A DNA stretch of 64,000 nt from CAVWDU01 sp963753815 (GTDB taxonomy: Bacteria; Pseudomonadota; Gammaproteobacteria; Pseudomonadales; Halieaceae), in the NCBI GenBank assembly GCA_963753815.1, contig CAVWDU010000004.1:372001-436000 (forward strand), written 5' to 3'. Of this stretch, positions 55,081-63,815 are shown in pieces (within the stretch, counting starts at the first letter, position 1; every line of letters starts with the position of its first letter). Both the position numbers and the translations under genes were made by a program. The notes beneath the pieces are model-generated. The model searched no databases. It worked only from the letters and a program-made list of their open reading frames with translations, and was not told the origin of the DNA.

Positions 55081-56025
55081 TTGTTTTTCATTCATATCCC
55101 CAAAACCGCCGGCACCAGTTTCCGCAAGGCCGCGGAGAGACGCTTCGGCCTGGACAAGGTCTGTTATGACTATGGCCTGCGCTGGCCGGAGACATCGGAG
55201 CTGGTGCGCGACCTTATCTACCGCGGGGCTGATGGCTTCGCATTTGCCCGGGCTATTGCCGACGAGGATATCCGGTTTCTCAGCGGTCACGTTACCGCGA
55301 TGAAATACCTCCACGTCTTCGGGGCCAGAAACGCTGTGACGTTTTTGCGCGACCCTGTGCAAAGGGTTGTCTCCGAGCATCAACACTACTCCCGGTACCT
55401 GGGCTTCGAGGGGGACCTGGCCTCGTTCGCCCGTAAGCCGGAATTTCGCAACAAGCAGTTCAAGGCCGTCGGCGGCGTCCCGCTCGAGGCGCTGGGTTTC
55501 GTGGGAGTGTGTGAAGACTACCGTGCCGCGCTGGAGCAGTTGAATCAGCGTTACGGCCTGGATCTGCCCGAACTTGCAGTCAATACTATCAGGCCGTCGG
55601 GTGTCGATGTCTACGAGCTCACCGACGCCCTGGCTGACGACCTGCTGGAACTCAATCACAAGGATGCCGAACTCTATCAGCGAGCCAGTGAACTATACCG
55701 GCGCAGAACCGAACTGGCGCGAACACGCCAGTCTTTCGTACACGGTCAGGTACTCCGAGTGACCGCTGACCGGGTGGTCGGCTGGGCCTGGGGTGAGACC
55801 GGTGATGACGCCGTCGACGTGGAGCTCAGCGTCAACGACGAGATATGCGACCGACAGCGCGCCTCGCTGTTGCGGCCCGAAATACTGCGATACGCGCCGC
55901 CGCGGGCGGGTCACGTCGGATTCAGGTTCGATCTCGAGCCCGGGACGCCGCTGCATGAGGTCGAGTGCCGAGTGCGCGGCTCGGGCCAGTTGCTGCAACG
56001 GTCGCCCGCAACTGGCGCCGGCTAG
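55081..56025 (+). CDS. Sulfotransferase family protein with C-terminal module
   Basis: A 314-residue protein. The N-terminal IHIPKTAGTSFRKA is the 5'-phosphosulfate-binding loop, FLRDPVQRVVSEHQHYSRYL the 3'-phosphate-binding segment, so PAPS should be the sulfate donor. From about residue 225 there is an extra beta-rich module (GQVLRVTADRVVGWAWGETGDDAVDVEL) of a type found attached to glycosyl- and methyltransferases. The start is TTG at 55081, with GAGGTGA just upstream. After the stop, the same frame stays open for a while without a start (56026-56190), which may be decayed or unrelated sequence. Acceptor unknown. Confidence 0.85.
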   Translation: MFFIHIPKTAGTSFRKAAERRFGLDKVCYDYGLRWPETSELVRDLIYRGADGFAFARAIADEDIRFLSGHVTAMKYLHVFGARNAVTFLRDPVQRVVSEHQHYSRYLGFEGDLASFARKPEFRNKQFKAVGGVPLEALGFVGVCEDYRAALEQLNQRYGLDLPELAVNTIRPSGVDVYELTDALADDLLELNHKDAELYQRASELYRRRTELARTRQSFVHGQVLRVTADRVVGWAWGETGDDAVDVELSVNDEICDRQRASLLRPEILRYAPPRAGHVGFRFDLEPGTPLHEVECRVRGSGQLLQRSPATGAG

Positions 56026-56210
56026 TTGCAATCAAGGCGCATCTACCGGCGCCTGAATGGTAAAGGCTTCGACTTTGACAACTCGCTGCACCTGGAGAAC
56101 CGGAAGCATAACCGGGTGCTCTCGGGTTGGGACCGCTCGGCCTACCAGGGTCCCTTGCCGTCATCAAATCCTTACCTCACTGTTCTGGCGGTTGCCTTTA
56201 CGGCAGGTAT

Positions 56211-56756
56211 ATGGCCATACTCCAGGCCATGGTCGATAAACTCGAAGCGCTCGAAAATCAGCTGCCGCGCAAGCGCAATTTTGACACCCCGCCGCTGCAC
56301 CTGTGGCATCCGCCCCTCTCCGGTGATATTCCTATCGTTATCGAGGCGGACGGCAGCTGGTACCATGATGGCGGCCGGATTCAGCGGGAATCCCTGGTGC
56401 GCCTGTTTGCCAGTATCCTGCGGCGCGAGGAGGACGGTGACTACTACCTGGTGACCCCGGCCGAAAAGTGGCGCATATCGGTGGCGCTGCATCCACTGAT
56501 GGTGACGGACATCGACCGGGTGGAGCAGGACGGCGCGCAATTTCTCGAGGCGACTCTCAATACGGGCAGACGCCTGATCATAGGCAGGGATTACCCCCTG
56601 TTTCTGGAGTCCGCGGTCGGAGACATTGCAGGGGTTCGGCTTGACCACGGGCTGACTGCCCTGTTTACGCGTGCCGCCTGGTACCGACTGGTGGAGCTGT
56701 CGGATGATGGCGTGATCATGTCCGGAGATTACGAGTTCTCGCTTGCTCCTCGCTAG
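56211..56756 (+). CDS. DUF1285 family protein
   Basis: A 181-residue protein of DUF1285. Characteristic segments: PPLHLWHPPLSGDIPIVIEADGSWYHDGGRIQRESLVRLFASILRREEDGDYYLVTPAEKWRI, LVTDIDRV-like and LDHGLTALFTRAAWYRLVEL. Known DUF1285 structures are small ligand-binding folds with no assigned activity. The start at 56211 is chosen because the conserved region begins soon after; ATG 56229 is an alternative. Its last codons overlap the TTG start proposed for the kinase gene. Confidence 0.85.
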   Translation: MAILQAMVDKLEALENQLPRKRNFDTPPLHLWHPPLSGDIPIVIEADGSWYHDGGRIQRESLVRLFASILRREEDGDYYLVTPAEKWRISVALHPLMVTDIDRVEQDGAQFLEATLNTGRRLIIGRDYPLFLESAVGDIAGVRLDHGLTALFTRAAWYRLVELSDDGVIMSGDYEFSLAPR

Positions 56757-57771
56757 CAGCCCGTTGAAACAATGGAATCACCTGGCCTTGAACGAACGCA
56801 TCGCTAACACCATCCTCCTGGCAACCGGTGCACAGGCGATTACCCGCGCCCGTGTCATTCAATCCCTGTGGAGTGGTTACGGCGAAATTGTCCGGCTGGA
56901 ATTGCAGGGCGGTAAGTTTTCCTCTGTCATCCTCAAGCACATCAAGCTGCCGGAGGCGGGCAACCACCCCCGGGGTTGGAACACGGATCTTTCGCATCAG
57001 CGCAAGGTTCGTTCTTATCAGGTTGAGGCCCATTGGTACCAGGGTTATGCGGAGCAGTGCGATATTCACTGCCCCGTCCCCGATTGCCTGTGTGTGTATG
57101 CCGCTGACGACGAAACACTGCTGTTATTGACGGACCTGGATGCCACTGGATTCAATCTTCGGAAAACCACCGCGACGCCTGCAGATATACATGCCTGCCT
57201 CGATTGGCTGGCGAGTTTCCATGCACTGTTTTTAAACAGCGCAGCCGAGGGTTTGTGGGAGAGCGGTACCTACTGGCATCTCGATACCCGTCCCGACGAG
57301 TTGGCAGCCCTCGAAGATAAAGCCCTACAGCAAGCTGCCCCGCTGATCGACCAGCGGTTGCGAGATTGCCGGTACCAGTCCGTGGTGCACGGCGATGCGA
57401 AACTCGCCAACTTCTGTTTCACAACGGATGCCGCCGCGCCCAGGGTCGCAGCCGTGGACTTCCAGTATGTGGGGCGTGGCTGCGGTATAAAAGACGTCGC
57501 CTACTTTATCGGCAGTTGTGTGCACGAAGAAGATCTGGACGAGGTCACGGCTGCATTGCTCAACCACTACTTTGCCACCCTAAGGGAGCAGGTTGCGCAA
57601 AAACATCCCGACATCAGCGTGACCCGACTGGAACAGGAGTGGCGGGCGCTCTACGACATCGCCTGGGCAGACTTTCACCGATTCCTCAAGGGCTGGAGCC
57701 CTGGTCACTGGAAGCTCAACAGTTACAGCGAACGGCTGACCCAGGGTGTAATCGAGCGATTGCAGGCATGA
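56743..57771 (+). CDS. Aminoglycoside-phosphotransferase-like kinase
   Basis: A 342-residue protein with a choline kinase/ecdysteroid-kinase-like fold. The catalytic loop is VVHGDAKLANFCF (H-G-D-x-K-x-x-N) and the metal-binding strand AAVDFQYVGRGCGIKDVAYF. The N-lobe has ELQGGKFSSVILKHIKLP with the ATP-binding Lys. Substrate is likely a small hydroxyl-bearing metabolite. The start is uncertain: TTG at 56743 overlaps the DUF1285 stop, TTG at 56764 is an alternative. The stop overlaps the ATG of the next gene (ATGA), so translation is coupled. Confidence 0.85.
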   Translation: MLLASSPLKQWNHLALNERIANTILLATGAQAITRARVIQSLWSGYGEIVRLELQGGKFSSVILKHIKLPEAGNHPRGWNTDLSHQRKVRSYQVEAHWYQGYAEQCDIHCPVPDCLCVYAADDETLLLLTDLDATGFNLRKTTATPADIHACLDWLASFHALFLNSAAEGLWESGTYWHLDTRPDELAALEDKALQQAAPLIDQRLRDCRYQSVVHGDAKLANFCFTTDAAAPRVAAVDFQYVGRGCGIKDVAYFIGSCVHEEDLDEVTAALLNHYFATLREQVAQKHPDISVTRLEQEWRALYDIAWADFHRFLKGWSPGHWKLNSYSERLTQGVIERLQA

Positions 57772-58676
57772 AGCTGACTGACCGTACCCTGCAGGTATTG
57801 TGTGACACTGCACTCGACGCGGCGCGCGCGGCAGGCGAATACATCGAGGGTGTCGACCGCGAGCGGATACAGCGACAACACAAGGAGACGGGGAATAGCC
57901 CGGCGTCTCAGCTTGTGACCGAAGTCGATGTGCGCAGTGAAGCCATCATCCGTGAATTTCTCGATGCGAGCTGCATAAAGTGGAACATCGCTTTCGTGGG
58001 GGAGGAATCGGCTCAGAATGCGGTTGATGAACTGCCGGAGCGACTGACCCGTTCGCACTTCTGGTGTGTTGACCCGCTGGATGGGACCTTGCCTTTTGTC
58101 GAGGGCATCCCCGGTTACGCGGTGTCCATCGCGCTGGTGGAACAGTCGGGCTCGCCCGTGATCGGCGTCGTTTACGATCCGGCAAGCCGTAGCGTGATGC
58201 ATGCCATCAGGGGGCAGGGCGCTTACAGAAACGGCGCTGCCCTGGGTCCCACCAATGCAGGACCCGACACGTTCAAGGTGTATGCAGATGCAAGCTTCGC
58301 AAAACAGAACGGTTACGAGAAGACTGAGGCTGCACTGAACGCCTGTGCCAAAGCCATCGGCCTCGAGCACATCGATATCATCTACGGCGGCGGGGCGGTG
58401 AAGAATGCCTGCCAGGTTCTAGGCCATGCTGCAGCCTGTTATATCAAGCTCCCCAAGACCGAGGAGGGGGGCGGCAGCATCTGGGATTTCGCCGCCACTG
58501 CCTGCATCGCCCGCGAGGCTGGCGCCTGGGTCAGCAATATTCAGGGCGAGGTTCTGGACCTCAACCGCGCAGACTCAACATTCATGAATCACCAGGGGGT
58601 GTTGTTTGCTTCGAGCGGGCAGATAGCCAGGTATCTGATCGAGGCCTTGTGGGATACGGGGCGTCCTGTTATCTGA
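57768..58676 (+). CDS. Inositol-monophosphatase family phosphatase
   Basis: A 302-residue lithium-sensitive-type phosphatase. Metal-binding motifs are visible: FVGEES, DPLDGTLPFVEGIPGYAVSIAL and GGSIWDFAATACIAREAGA. The fold is shared by inositol-1-phosphatase, fructose-1,6-bisphosphatase and the PAP phosphatase CysQ. Specificity is not decided here; a PAP-phosphatase role would make sense with the sulfotransferase 1.7 kb upstream. The ATG overlaps the kinase stop by 4 bases (ATGA). It closes the DUF1285-kinase-phosphatase operon. Confidence 0.9.
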   Translation: MKLTDRTLQVLCDTALDAARAAGEYIEGVDRERIQRQHKETGNSPASQLVTEVDVRSEAIIREFLDASCIKWNIAFVGEESAQNAVDELPERLTRSHFWCVDPLDGTLPFVEGIPGYAVSIALVEQSGSPVIGVVYDPASRSVMHAIRGQGAYRNGAALGPTNAGPDTFKVYADASFAKQNGYEKTEAALNACAKAIGLEHIDIIYGGGAVKNACQVLGHAAACYIKLPKTEEGGGSIWDFAATACIAREAGAWVSNIQGEVLDLNRADSTFMNHQGVLFASSGQIARYLIEALWDTGRPVI

Positions 58677-58687
58677 TCGACCCGAAC

Positions 58688-58723
58688 GCCTGAGCGCATT
58701 GCCATTGTTCAGAGGAGCTCCGG
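58688..58723 (+). repeat. Interspersed intergenic repeat, copy 5
   Basis: CCTGAGCGCATTGCCATTGTTCAGAGG followed by AGCTCCGG, about 12 bases after the phosphatase stop. The left inverted end is missing and the core has lost two bases relative to copy 1. Confidence 0.6.
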
Positions 58724-58836
58724 ATCACGCCTTATGCGAGGCGTGCGTTATGGATGGGGGGTTTCGATAGCCCTTGCGTCGGGCGGGGGCGTGCAGTGTA
58801 TGCTTGAGTGATGTATGGATTATTTGGACCGGTGTA

Positions 58837-59709
58837 ATGACGGAGTACGAGCGACCAACCTCGCAGAAAGATTCAATGCAGACCGAGACAGCTTCGCCCG
58901 ATGTCCAGGCCAGTGTTCGCTATTTGAGACCCGGCGTGGAACGGCCTGTCTATGTCGCCTCCGAGGGCGGGGCGGATGCCGCACTCAACATCGGCGCGGA
59001 ATTCGATGAAAAACTCGTGGCAATCCACAACGCGCGGGTGCTAGATCCGCCGGCGAGCCTTGATCGTCAGGGCTTCTGCCTTGTGAACCACGCCACAGCA
59101 GTGGAAGACTTTTACCGGTTTGAATCCCTACGAGAGGGGTACGAGTCGGAGATCGTCCCGCTGGTGCTTGCTGCGAGTGGTGGGAAATCTGCGCAGGTTT
59201 TTGACCACACGTTGCGCTCGGACTCGCGCGCCGTCCGCGGTCGGCACGCACTCCGTGAGCCTGCTACCGTCATTCACAATGATTACACCGATGCGTCCGC
59301 GGTGAAACGCCTGCGCGATCTCCTGGTGCCGGACGAGGCTGACCGGCGCCTGGAAGCGCGTTTTGCCATCATCAACGTGTGGCGCTCCATCAACGGGCCA
59401 GTGATCGACAGCGCCCTGGCAGTGTGTGATTTCAGCTCCGCGAATCCCGAGGATTTCGTCGCCAGTGAACGGCGGGCGAAGGACCGGATCGGGGAGTTGG
59501 AACTGGTATCGTACAACCCGGATCATCGCTGGTACTACTTCCCCGAGCAGCAATTCGACGAGGCGCTGCTCTTTAAGACCTTCGACTCCGCAACAGATGG
59601 CCGCGCCCGGCGCGTGGCTCACACGGCCTTTGCCAACCCGGAGGCGCCTGCGGACGCACCGCCGCGGGAGAGTATCGAATCCAGGCTGCTGGTCTTTTTC
59701 AGCGACTGA
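58837..59709 (+). CDS. CmcJ/NvfI family oxidoreductase
   Basis: A 290-residue protein of the CmcJ/NvfI group, whose members include fungal NvfI and the cephamycin methoxylation partner CmcJ. Conserved pieces: VRYLRPGVERPVYVAS, REPATVIHNDYTDASAVKRL (metal- or substrate-binding His-x-Asp), FAIINVWRSINGPVIDSALAVCDFSS and NPDHRWYYFPEQQFDEALLFKTFDS. The family is often linked to hydroxylation or oxidative chemistry in natural-product pathways. The start could be 58837 or ATG 58876; ribosome-binding sites are weak at both. It is convergent with the esterase/BVMO region. Confidence 0.8.
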   Translation: MTEYERPTSQKDSMQTETASPDVQASVRYLRPGVERPVYVASEGGADAALNIGAEFDEKLVAIHNARVLDPPASLDRQGFCLVNHATAVEDFYRFESLREGYESEIVPLVLAASGGKSAQVFDHTLRSDSRAVRGRHALREPATVIHNDYTDASAVKRLRDLLVPDEADRRLEARFAIINVWRSINGPVIDSALAVCDFSSANPEDFVASERRAKDRIGELELVSYNPDHRWYYFPEQQFDEALLFKTFDSATDGRARRVAHTAFANPEAPADAPPRESIESRLLVFFSD

Positions 59710-59835
59710 TCAGTCGTTGCACCGGCTCGGGCTGGTGCGAGGCTTTGTTGATCCACAATAGCCAAGCAGATTTTAACCGACCGGAGCGGTCTGCCGGTCG
59801 CCCGTAAGTACAAACAGCCCCATCCCGTGAGCGAA

Positions 59836-60771
59836 TCAGCGCGCGGCGGCGGCAGCTCCTGAGTCTGCGGCAAGGAAGCGCCTGAGCGCTTCTGCCATCG
59901 CCTCCCGCGCATACTCTGCGGTCACAATCACGTCTACTGCGGGCACGGACTGGTGTATCTGGCCCTCGCATTGCAGGTGCTCCACGGCGACTCCGGCAGC
60001 GGCGAGCGCCTCGGCGAAGGCGTCGCCCTCGTCGCGAAGAGGATCGAACTGGCAGGTGACGACCAGCGCCGGGGGGAGCCCGGACAGGTCCCGGGCACGC
60101 AGGGGCGATGCCTTTGGATCGGCGCGATCCTGCGCGTCGCAGTAGTGATTCCAGAACCACTCCATCAGCGTCTTCGTCAGTCCCATGTCCTCGGCATTTT
60201 CGTCGTGCGACGGTCGTTGCTCGGCGCCATCGGTTGCAGGGCAGAGTAGCACCTGCCCTGCTATCGGGGTCCGCCCGGCGTCGCGGGCACGCTGAGCGCA
60301 GACCGCCGCGATGTTTCCGCCTGCGCTCCAGCCGCGCCACGGCCAGGTGGCCGGGAATACCACCGAGATCGCTGGCGTGCTCGGCGACCCAGGTCACGGC
60401 GGCCAGCCCATCATCAGCCGCAGCGGGGAAGCGTGCTTCCGGTGCGTGGCGATAATCAACGGAGATGACGATCGAGTCGAATGCAGGCACAGGTCACCGG
60501 CATAGCGGGTCGTCGGAGGTGGCGTTGCCCAGCACCCAACCGCCGCCGTGGAAGTACACGGTGATCGGATGGGGCCCGGCGGTGGGCGGACGGTATAGCC
60601 GAAAGGTCGCGATCGCTGCCGTCGGCACCGGGAGGGTCCGCGTCGACCGTCTCGCCGACGTCGGGGCCCGGCGGCATGGAGGCGCCTGATTCCAGCACGA
60701 ACTGGCGCGGCTCCGTCCACACCCATCTCTTCCAGCGGCGGCAGATCAAGCTCGGCTAACATTTCGAGCAT
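59836..60771 (-). pseudogene. HSL-family esterase module in broken frames, fused after a BVMO
   Basis: Reading across shifts gives a family IV esterase of about 310 residues: MLEMLAELDLPPLEEMG, FVLESGASMPPGPDVGE, LYRPPTAGPHPITVYFHGGGWVLGNA, IVISVDYRHAPEARF, GWSAGGNIAAV, QFDPLRDEGDAF and EGQIHQSVP. The oxyanion hole, Ser, Asp and His are therefore all present. At least five frame changes are needed here (about 60710, 60610, 60502, 60482, 60335), mostly single extra bases. Upstream, two more near 60895 and 60831 join it in frame to the monooxygenase, with no stop between. An esterase after a Baeyer-Villiger enzyme would hydrolyse the ester product. Confidence 0.75.
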
Positions 60772-62451
60772 CACCTGCACGTCCGGCTTCAGTTCGCGGA
60801 TGATGCCGTCGTTGACCTGTGCTCCACCGGGTCCCGTCCAGGGCGAAACCCAGATACCCGCGCTCAACGACTTCCTCGCAGGCCTGCGCGGTAGCGTGTC
60901 GACGCCGCCGATGTACGGCAGGAATACCCGTGGTTTACCCGGCACGTTTGCACCCATATACCAGGAGTCTGCCAGCGGCATGAGCGTGATATCGGCGAAT
61001 TCGTTGGTGTGCTGAACCCAACGTGTCTGGGCGAGGGGGGTCGGTTCGATGCGGTCGAAATCGCGATCGCGAAGCATGATCAGGGTGTCGGAAATCCAGT
61101 CGACGTGCTGCTCGATCGACACCATCATGTTCGACATCACGGACGGGCTGCCGGGCCCGGTGATCATGAACAGGTTGGGGAAATTCACTGCCATCAGGCC
61201 GAGGTAGGTCTGCGGTCCATCCTTCCAGACGTCCGCCAGTGTCCTGCCATCACATCCCTTGATGTCAACGCTCACAATCGCGCCGGTCATCGCGTCAAAG
61301 CCGGTGGCGAAGACGATCGAATCGAACTCGAAGGTTTTTTTTGCAGTGGCAATACCCGTTTCCGTTATGGCGTCGATGGGGTCGGTGCGCAGATCGACAA
61401 GCCGGACGTTGGGTCGGTTGAAGGTCTCGTAGTAGTTCGTGTCGAGGCAGGGACGTTTCGTTCCAACATAGTGGTTTGTGGGGCAGAGCGCTTCGGAAAC
61501 CGCAGTGTCCTCGACCGTGGCGCGGATTTTGTCCTGGAGGAACTGCCGCATGGTGTCGTTGGCCGCGGCGTTGGTCAGGATATCGTTAAAGGTCGCTCCG
61601 ATGCTGCGCAGTTCGCTCTCCTGCCACATAGTCTCGTAGCGCGCCGCACGTTCCTCCTGTGAAACCTCCAATGCGCTCAGCTGAGGCTTTTCGCGCGGTA
61701 CCCCCAGCTCGGACCAGCGCGCCGCCTCGCGGTAGGCGGCCGGGTCGGCTCGATAAGCTGCGAGCCGTTCATCCGAGATAGGGCCGTTGCGCGCGGGAAT
61801 GGAGAAGTTCGGCGTTCGCTGGAACACCGTGAGCTGCTCGGCCTGCTCTGCGATCAGGGGGATAGACTGCACCCCCGACGATCCGGTGCCGATCACGGCG
61901 ACACGTTGACCGCTGAAGTCTACGCCGTCGTGCGGCCAGGTGCTTGTGAAGTAGGTCTGGCCCTCGAAGCGGTCCTTGCCGGTGATATCGGGCACCTTAG
62001 GCAGGGACAGGCAGCCCGTTGCCATCACGTAGAAGCGGGCACTGAAGGTCTGATCGCTGTCGGTTTCTATGGTCCAGCGGCGACGCTCCTCGTCCCAGCT
62101 TGCCGAGCTGACGCGTGTGTTGAAGCGAATATCGCGGCGCAGATCATGCTTGTCTGCGACATGCCGGGCGTAGCGAAGGATTTCCGGCTGCGTGGCATAG
62201 CGCTCGGACCAGGTCCATTCCTGCTCCAGGTCCGGGTCCCAGCTATAGGAATAGTCCACGGTGAGAATGTCGCAGCGCGCGCCCGGGTAACGATTCCAGT
62301 ACCAGGTCCCACCCACGTCATCGGCGACCTCCAGCACGATGACACTGAAGCCCGCCTTGCGCAGCCGGTAGAGCTGGTACATCCCGGCAAAGCCGGCGCC
62401 GACGACAACGGCGTCGATTTCTGTCGTGGTGTGTTTATCTGCTTCGCTCAT
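60394..62451 (-). CDS. Baeyer-Villiger/flavin monooxygenase, C-terminal part out of frame
   Basis: Residues 1-520 are a clear class B flavoprotein monooxygenase: AVVVGAGFAGMYQLYRLRKAG (FAD), DVGGTWYWNRYPGARCD, the Baeyer-Villiger fingerprint region FTSTWPHD followed by RVAVIGTGSSGVQ (NADPH), and IVFATGFDAMTG. It should oxidise a ketone to an ester or lactone with NADPH and O2. From about 60895 the frame departs from homology; correct coding continues in a shifted frame (GYLGFALDGT) and then into the esterase module. GGAGG precedes the ATG at 62451. The long frame to 60394 ends in meaningless Arg-rich sequence. Confidence 0.88.
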   Translation of the reverse strand: MSEADKHTTTEIDAVVVGAGFAGMYQLYRLRKAGFSVIVLEVADDVGGTWYWNRYPGARCDILTVDYSYSWDPDLEQEWTWSERYATQPEILRYARHVADKHDLRRDIRFNTRVSSASWDEERRRWTIETDSDQTFSARFYVMATGCLSLPKVPDITGKDRFEGQTYFTSTWPHDGVDFSGQRVAVIGTGSSGVQSIPLIAEQAEQLTVFQRTPNFSIPARNGPISDERLAAYRADPAAYREAARWSELGVPREKPQLSALEVSQEERAARYETMWQESELRSIGATFNDILTNAAANDTMRQFLQDKIRATVEDTAVSEALCPTNHYVGTKRPCLDTNYYETFNRPNVRLVDLRTDPIDAITETGIATAKKTFEFDSIVFATGFDAMTGAIVSVDIKGCDGRTLADVWKDGPQTYLGLMAVNFPNLFMITGPGSPSVMSNMMVSIEQHVDWISDTLIMLRDRDFDRIEPTPLAQTRWVQHTNEFADITLMPLADSWYMGANVPGKPRVFLPYIGGVDTLPRRPARKSLSAGIWVSPWTGPGGAQVNDGIIRELKPDVQVMLEMLAELDLPPLEEMGVDGAAPVRAGIRRLHAAGPRRRRDGRRGPSRCRRQRSRPFGYTVRPPPGPIRSPCTSTAAVGCWATPPPTTRYAGDLCLHSTRSSSPLIIATHRKHASPLRLMMGWPP

Positions 62452-62872
62452 GGCTAGCCTCCATTTTTTTTAGCATAGGAAGGAAATTCGGGTATCCGGA
62501 ACCGGCTCCCCCGGAGCCTGCGGCTGTCGCTCCATCGACCGGTTTTCACTCCGGTTATGCTCCTTGACCGTCAAGCGGGGCCGGCGTTCTGACGCGGCAT
62601 GAGTACGTCGTTGTCGCCATCTCCATTGGTTTCGAAGTATAGATACCGTCTTCATTTTCAACCAGTATCCGGGCCTTTTCACATCCGTTGACGAAAGCCT
62701 GCCTCCTCGAGCATTGCCGACAAGGTGACGCGGGCGCTTTGCTCTCCCAGCCGTGGCAGTACCGATGTCTGCTCGGGTTTGCCTGCGCCGGGCAGTTTAC
62801 TATCAAATCTGATAGGCTGAGTCAGGTCCGACCGGCAGGCTGCGGCAGTCGAAACACAAGGGATATAGCGAG
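62452..62872. other. Divergent intergenic region, nothing recognised
   Basis: 421 bp between the monooxygenase gene (minus) and the glutaredoxin-DinB gene (plus). Small frames exist on both strands but have no ribosome-binding site or family pattern. A GC hairpin (CCGGCTCCCCCGGAGCC-like, about 62502-62520) lies in the leader of the monooxygenase gene; its role is unknown. Confidence 0.4.
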
Positions 62873-63676
62873 ATGCACAACGAACAACTCCAGGTCTACT
62901 GGGCCCCGGGCTGCTCCAGCTGCCTGCGTACGAAGGAGTTCCTGGCCGGGCACGGGATTGAATTTCAGTCGATCAATATCGTCGAGCATCCGGCCGCTCT
63001 GGAGGACCTGGCCCGAATAGGTTTTCGCAGCGTACCGATCGTCCGGCGCGGCGACGACGCCGTGTTTTGTCAGGATCTGCAGGACGTTGCTGATTTCATT
63101 GGTGTGCCCCTTCACCCGTCAGAATTGTCTGCCGAAGACCTGGTAAGCAGAATCGATTTTATATTGCGGGCAGCGACCCGTTTTGCCAGGCAGTTGTCGG
63201 CGGAGCAACTTGCCGGCCACTTTCCCGGCCGGGATCGGCCCTACAGGGACCTTGCCTATCACATCTACATGGTCGTACAGGGATTCCTCGATTGCGTTCA
63301 GGGGGGTTCCCTGGAAATGGAAACCTTTCTGAAGACTGCACCCGAAGGCATGACCCGTGGCGATCAGATAGGGAGCGCGGGTGAAAAAGTCAGGGAATCG
63401 TTCATCCGATGGTGGCGAACGCACGGTAACGAACTGCCCACAAGCGTGAAAACCTATTACGGGGACCGGAACACCCTGAGTGTGCTCGAGAGGACCGCCT
63501 GGCATTCGGCACAACACGCGAGGCAGTTACAGGCCGTGGTCGAGAACTTCGGGATACAGCCAGATGGCGCACTGGGCGAGCGCGAGCTTGGCGGTCTCCC
63601 GCTGCCAGAGAACATCTACGACAACGACATTGATATGAACGACACAACCGTCGAAACGAAACCGATGCAGCTGTAG
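62873..63676 (+). CDS. Glutaredoxin-DinB fusion protein
   Basis: A 267-residue protein. Residues 5-80 are glutaredoxin-like: YWAPGCSSCLRTKEFL with the redox pair Cys14/Cys17, and the cis-Pro SVPIV near 53-57. Residues 90-235 fit the DinB/YfiT four-helix fold, with the metal triad candidate His130 (LAYHIY), His211 and His215 (WHSAQHARQL). DinB-fold enzymes include metal-dependent thiol S-transferases that use bacillithiol or mycothiol. Joining one to a glutaredoxin suggests a thiol-dependent transfer or detoxification step, probably with glutathione in this organism. Cytoplasmic. It stands alone, before a bidirectional terminator. Confidence 0.85.
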   Translation: MHNEQLQVYWAPGCSSCLRTKEFLAGHGIEFQSINIVEHPAALEDLARIGFRSVPIVRRGDDAVFCQDLQDVADFIGVPLHPSELSAEDLVSRIDFILRAATRFARQLSAEQLAGHFPGRDRPYRDLAYHIYMVVQGFLDCVQGGSLEMETFLKTAPEGMTRGDQIGSAGEKVRESFIRWWRTHGNELPTSVKTYYGDRNTLSVLERTAWHSAQHARQLQAVVENFGIQPDGALGERELGGLPLPENIYDNDIDMNDTTVETKPMQL

Positions 63677-63757
63677 GCATCGGATGGATGTCGCTGACTA
63701 TTTAGCACTGCGGCGCACTCTTCAAAAACAGAACGTGGCAGGCGCTAACCGATGCGC

Positions 63758-63787
63758 AAAAAAAACGGGGCAACGCCCCGTTTTTTT
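63758..63787. terminator. Bidirectional intrinsic terminator
   Basis: Stem CGGGGC/GCCCCG with loop AAC (63766-63780) is flanked by eight A on the left and seven T on the right, so it works for both the glutaredoxin-DinB gene and the convergent TonB receptor gene. Confidence 0.9.
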
Positions 63788-63798
63788 ATAGCGTCGAT

Positions 63799-63815
63799 GT
63801 TCAGAGGTGTCCTAG
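63799..63815 (+). repeat. Interspersed intergenic repeat, copy 6 (right arm only)
   Basis: GTTCAGAGGTGTCCTAG matches the right arm of the repeat family and covers the stop codon of the convergent TonB receptor gene, as copies 1-3 do for their genes. Confidence 0.5.

Noticed and set aside
56026..56190. Open frame continuing in the same frame after the sulfotransferase stop
   Set aside because: It has no start or ribosome-binding site and no clear family; it may be a relic, but I cannot support it as a gene.
62555..62806. An 83-codon minus-strand frame before the glutaredoxin-DinB gene
   Set aside because: No ribosome-binding site, no recognisable pattern, and it crosses the probable promoter region.
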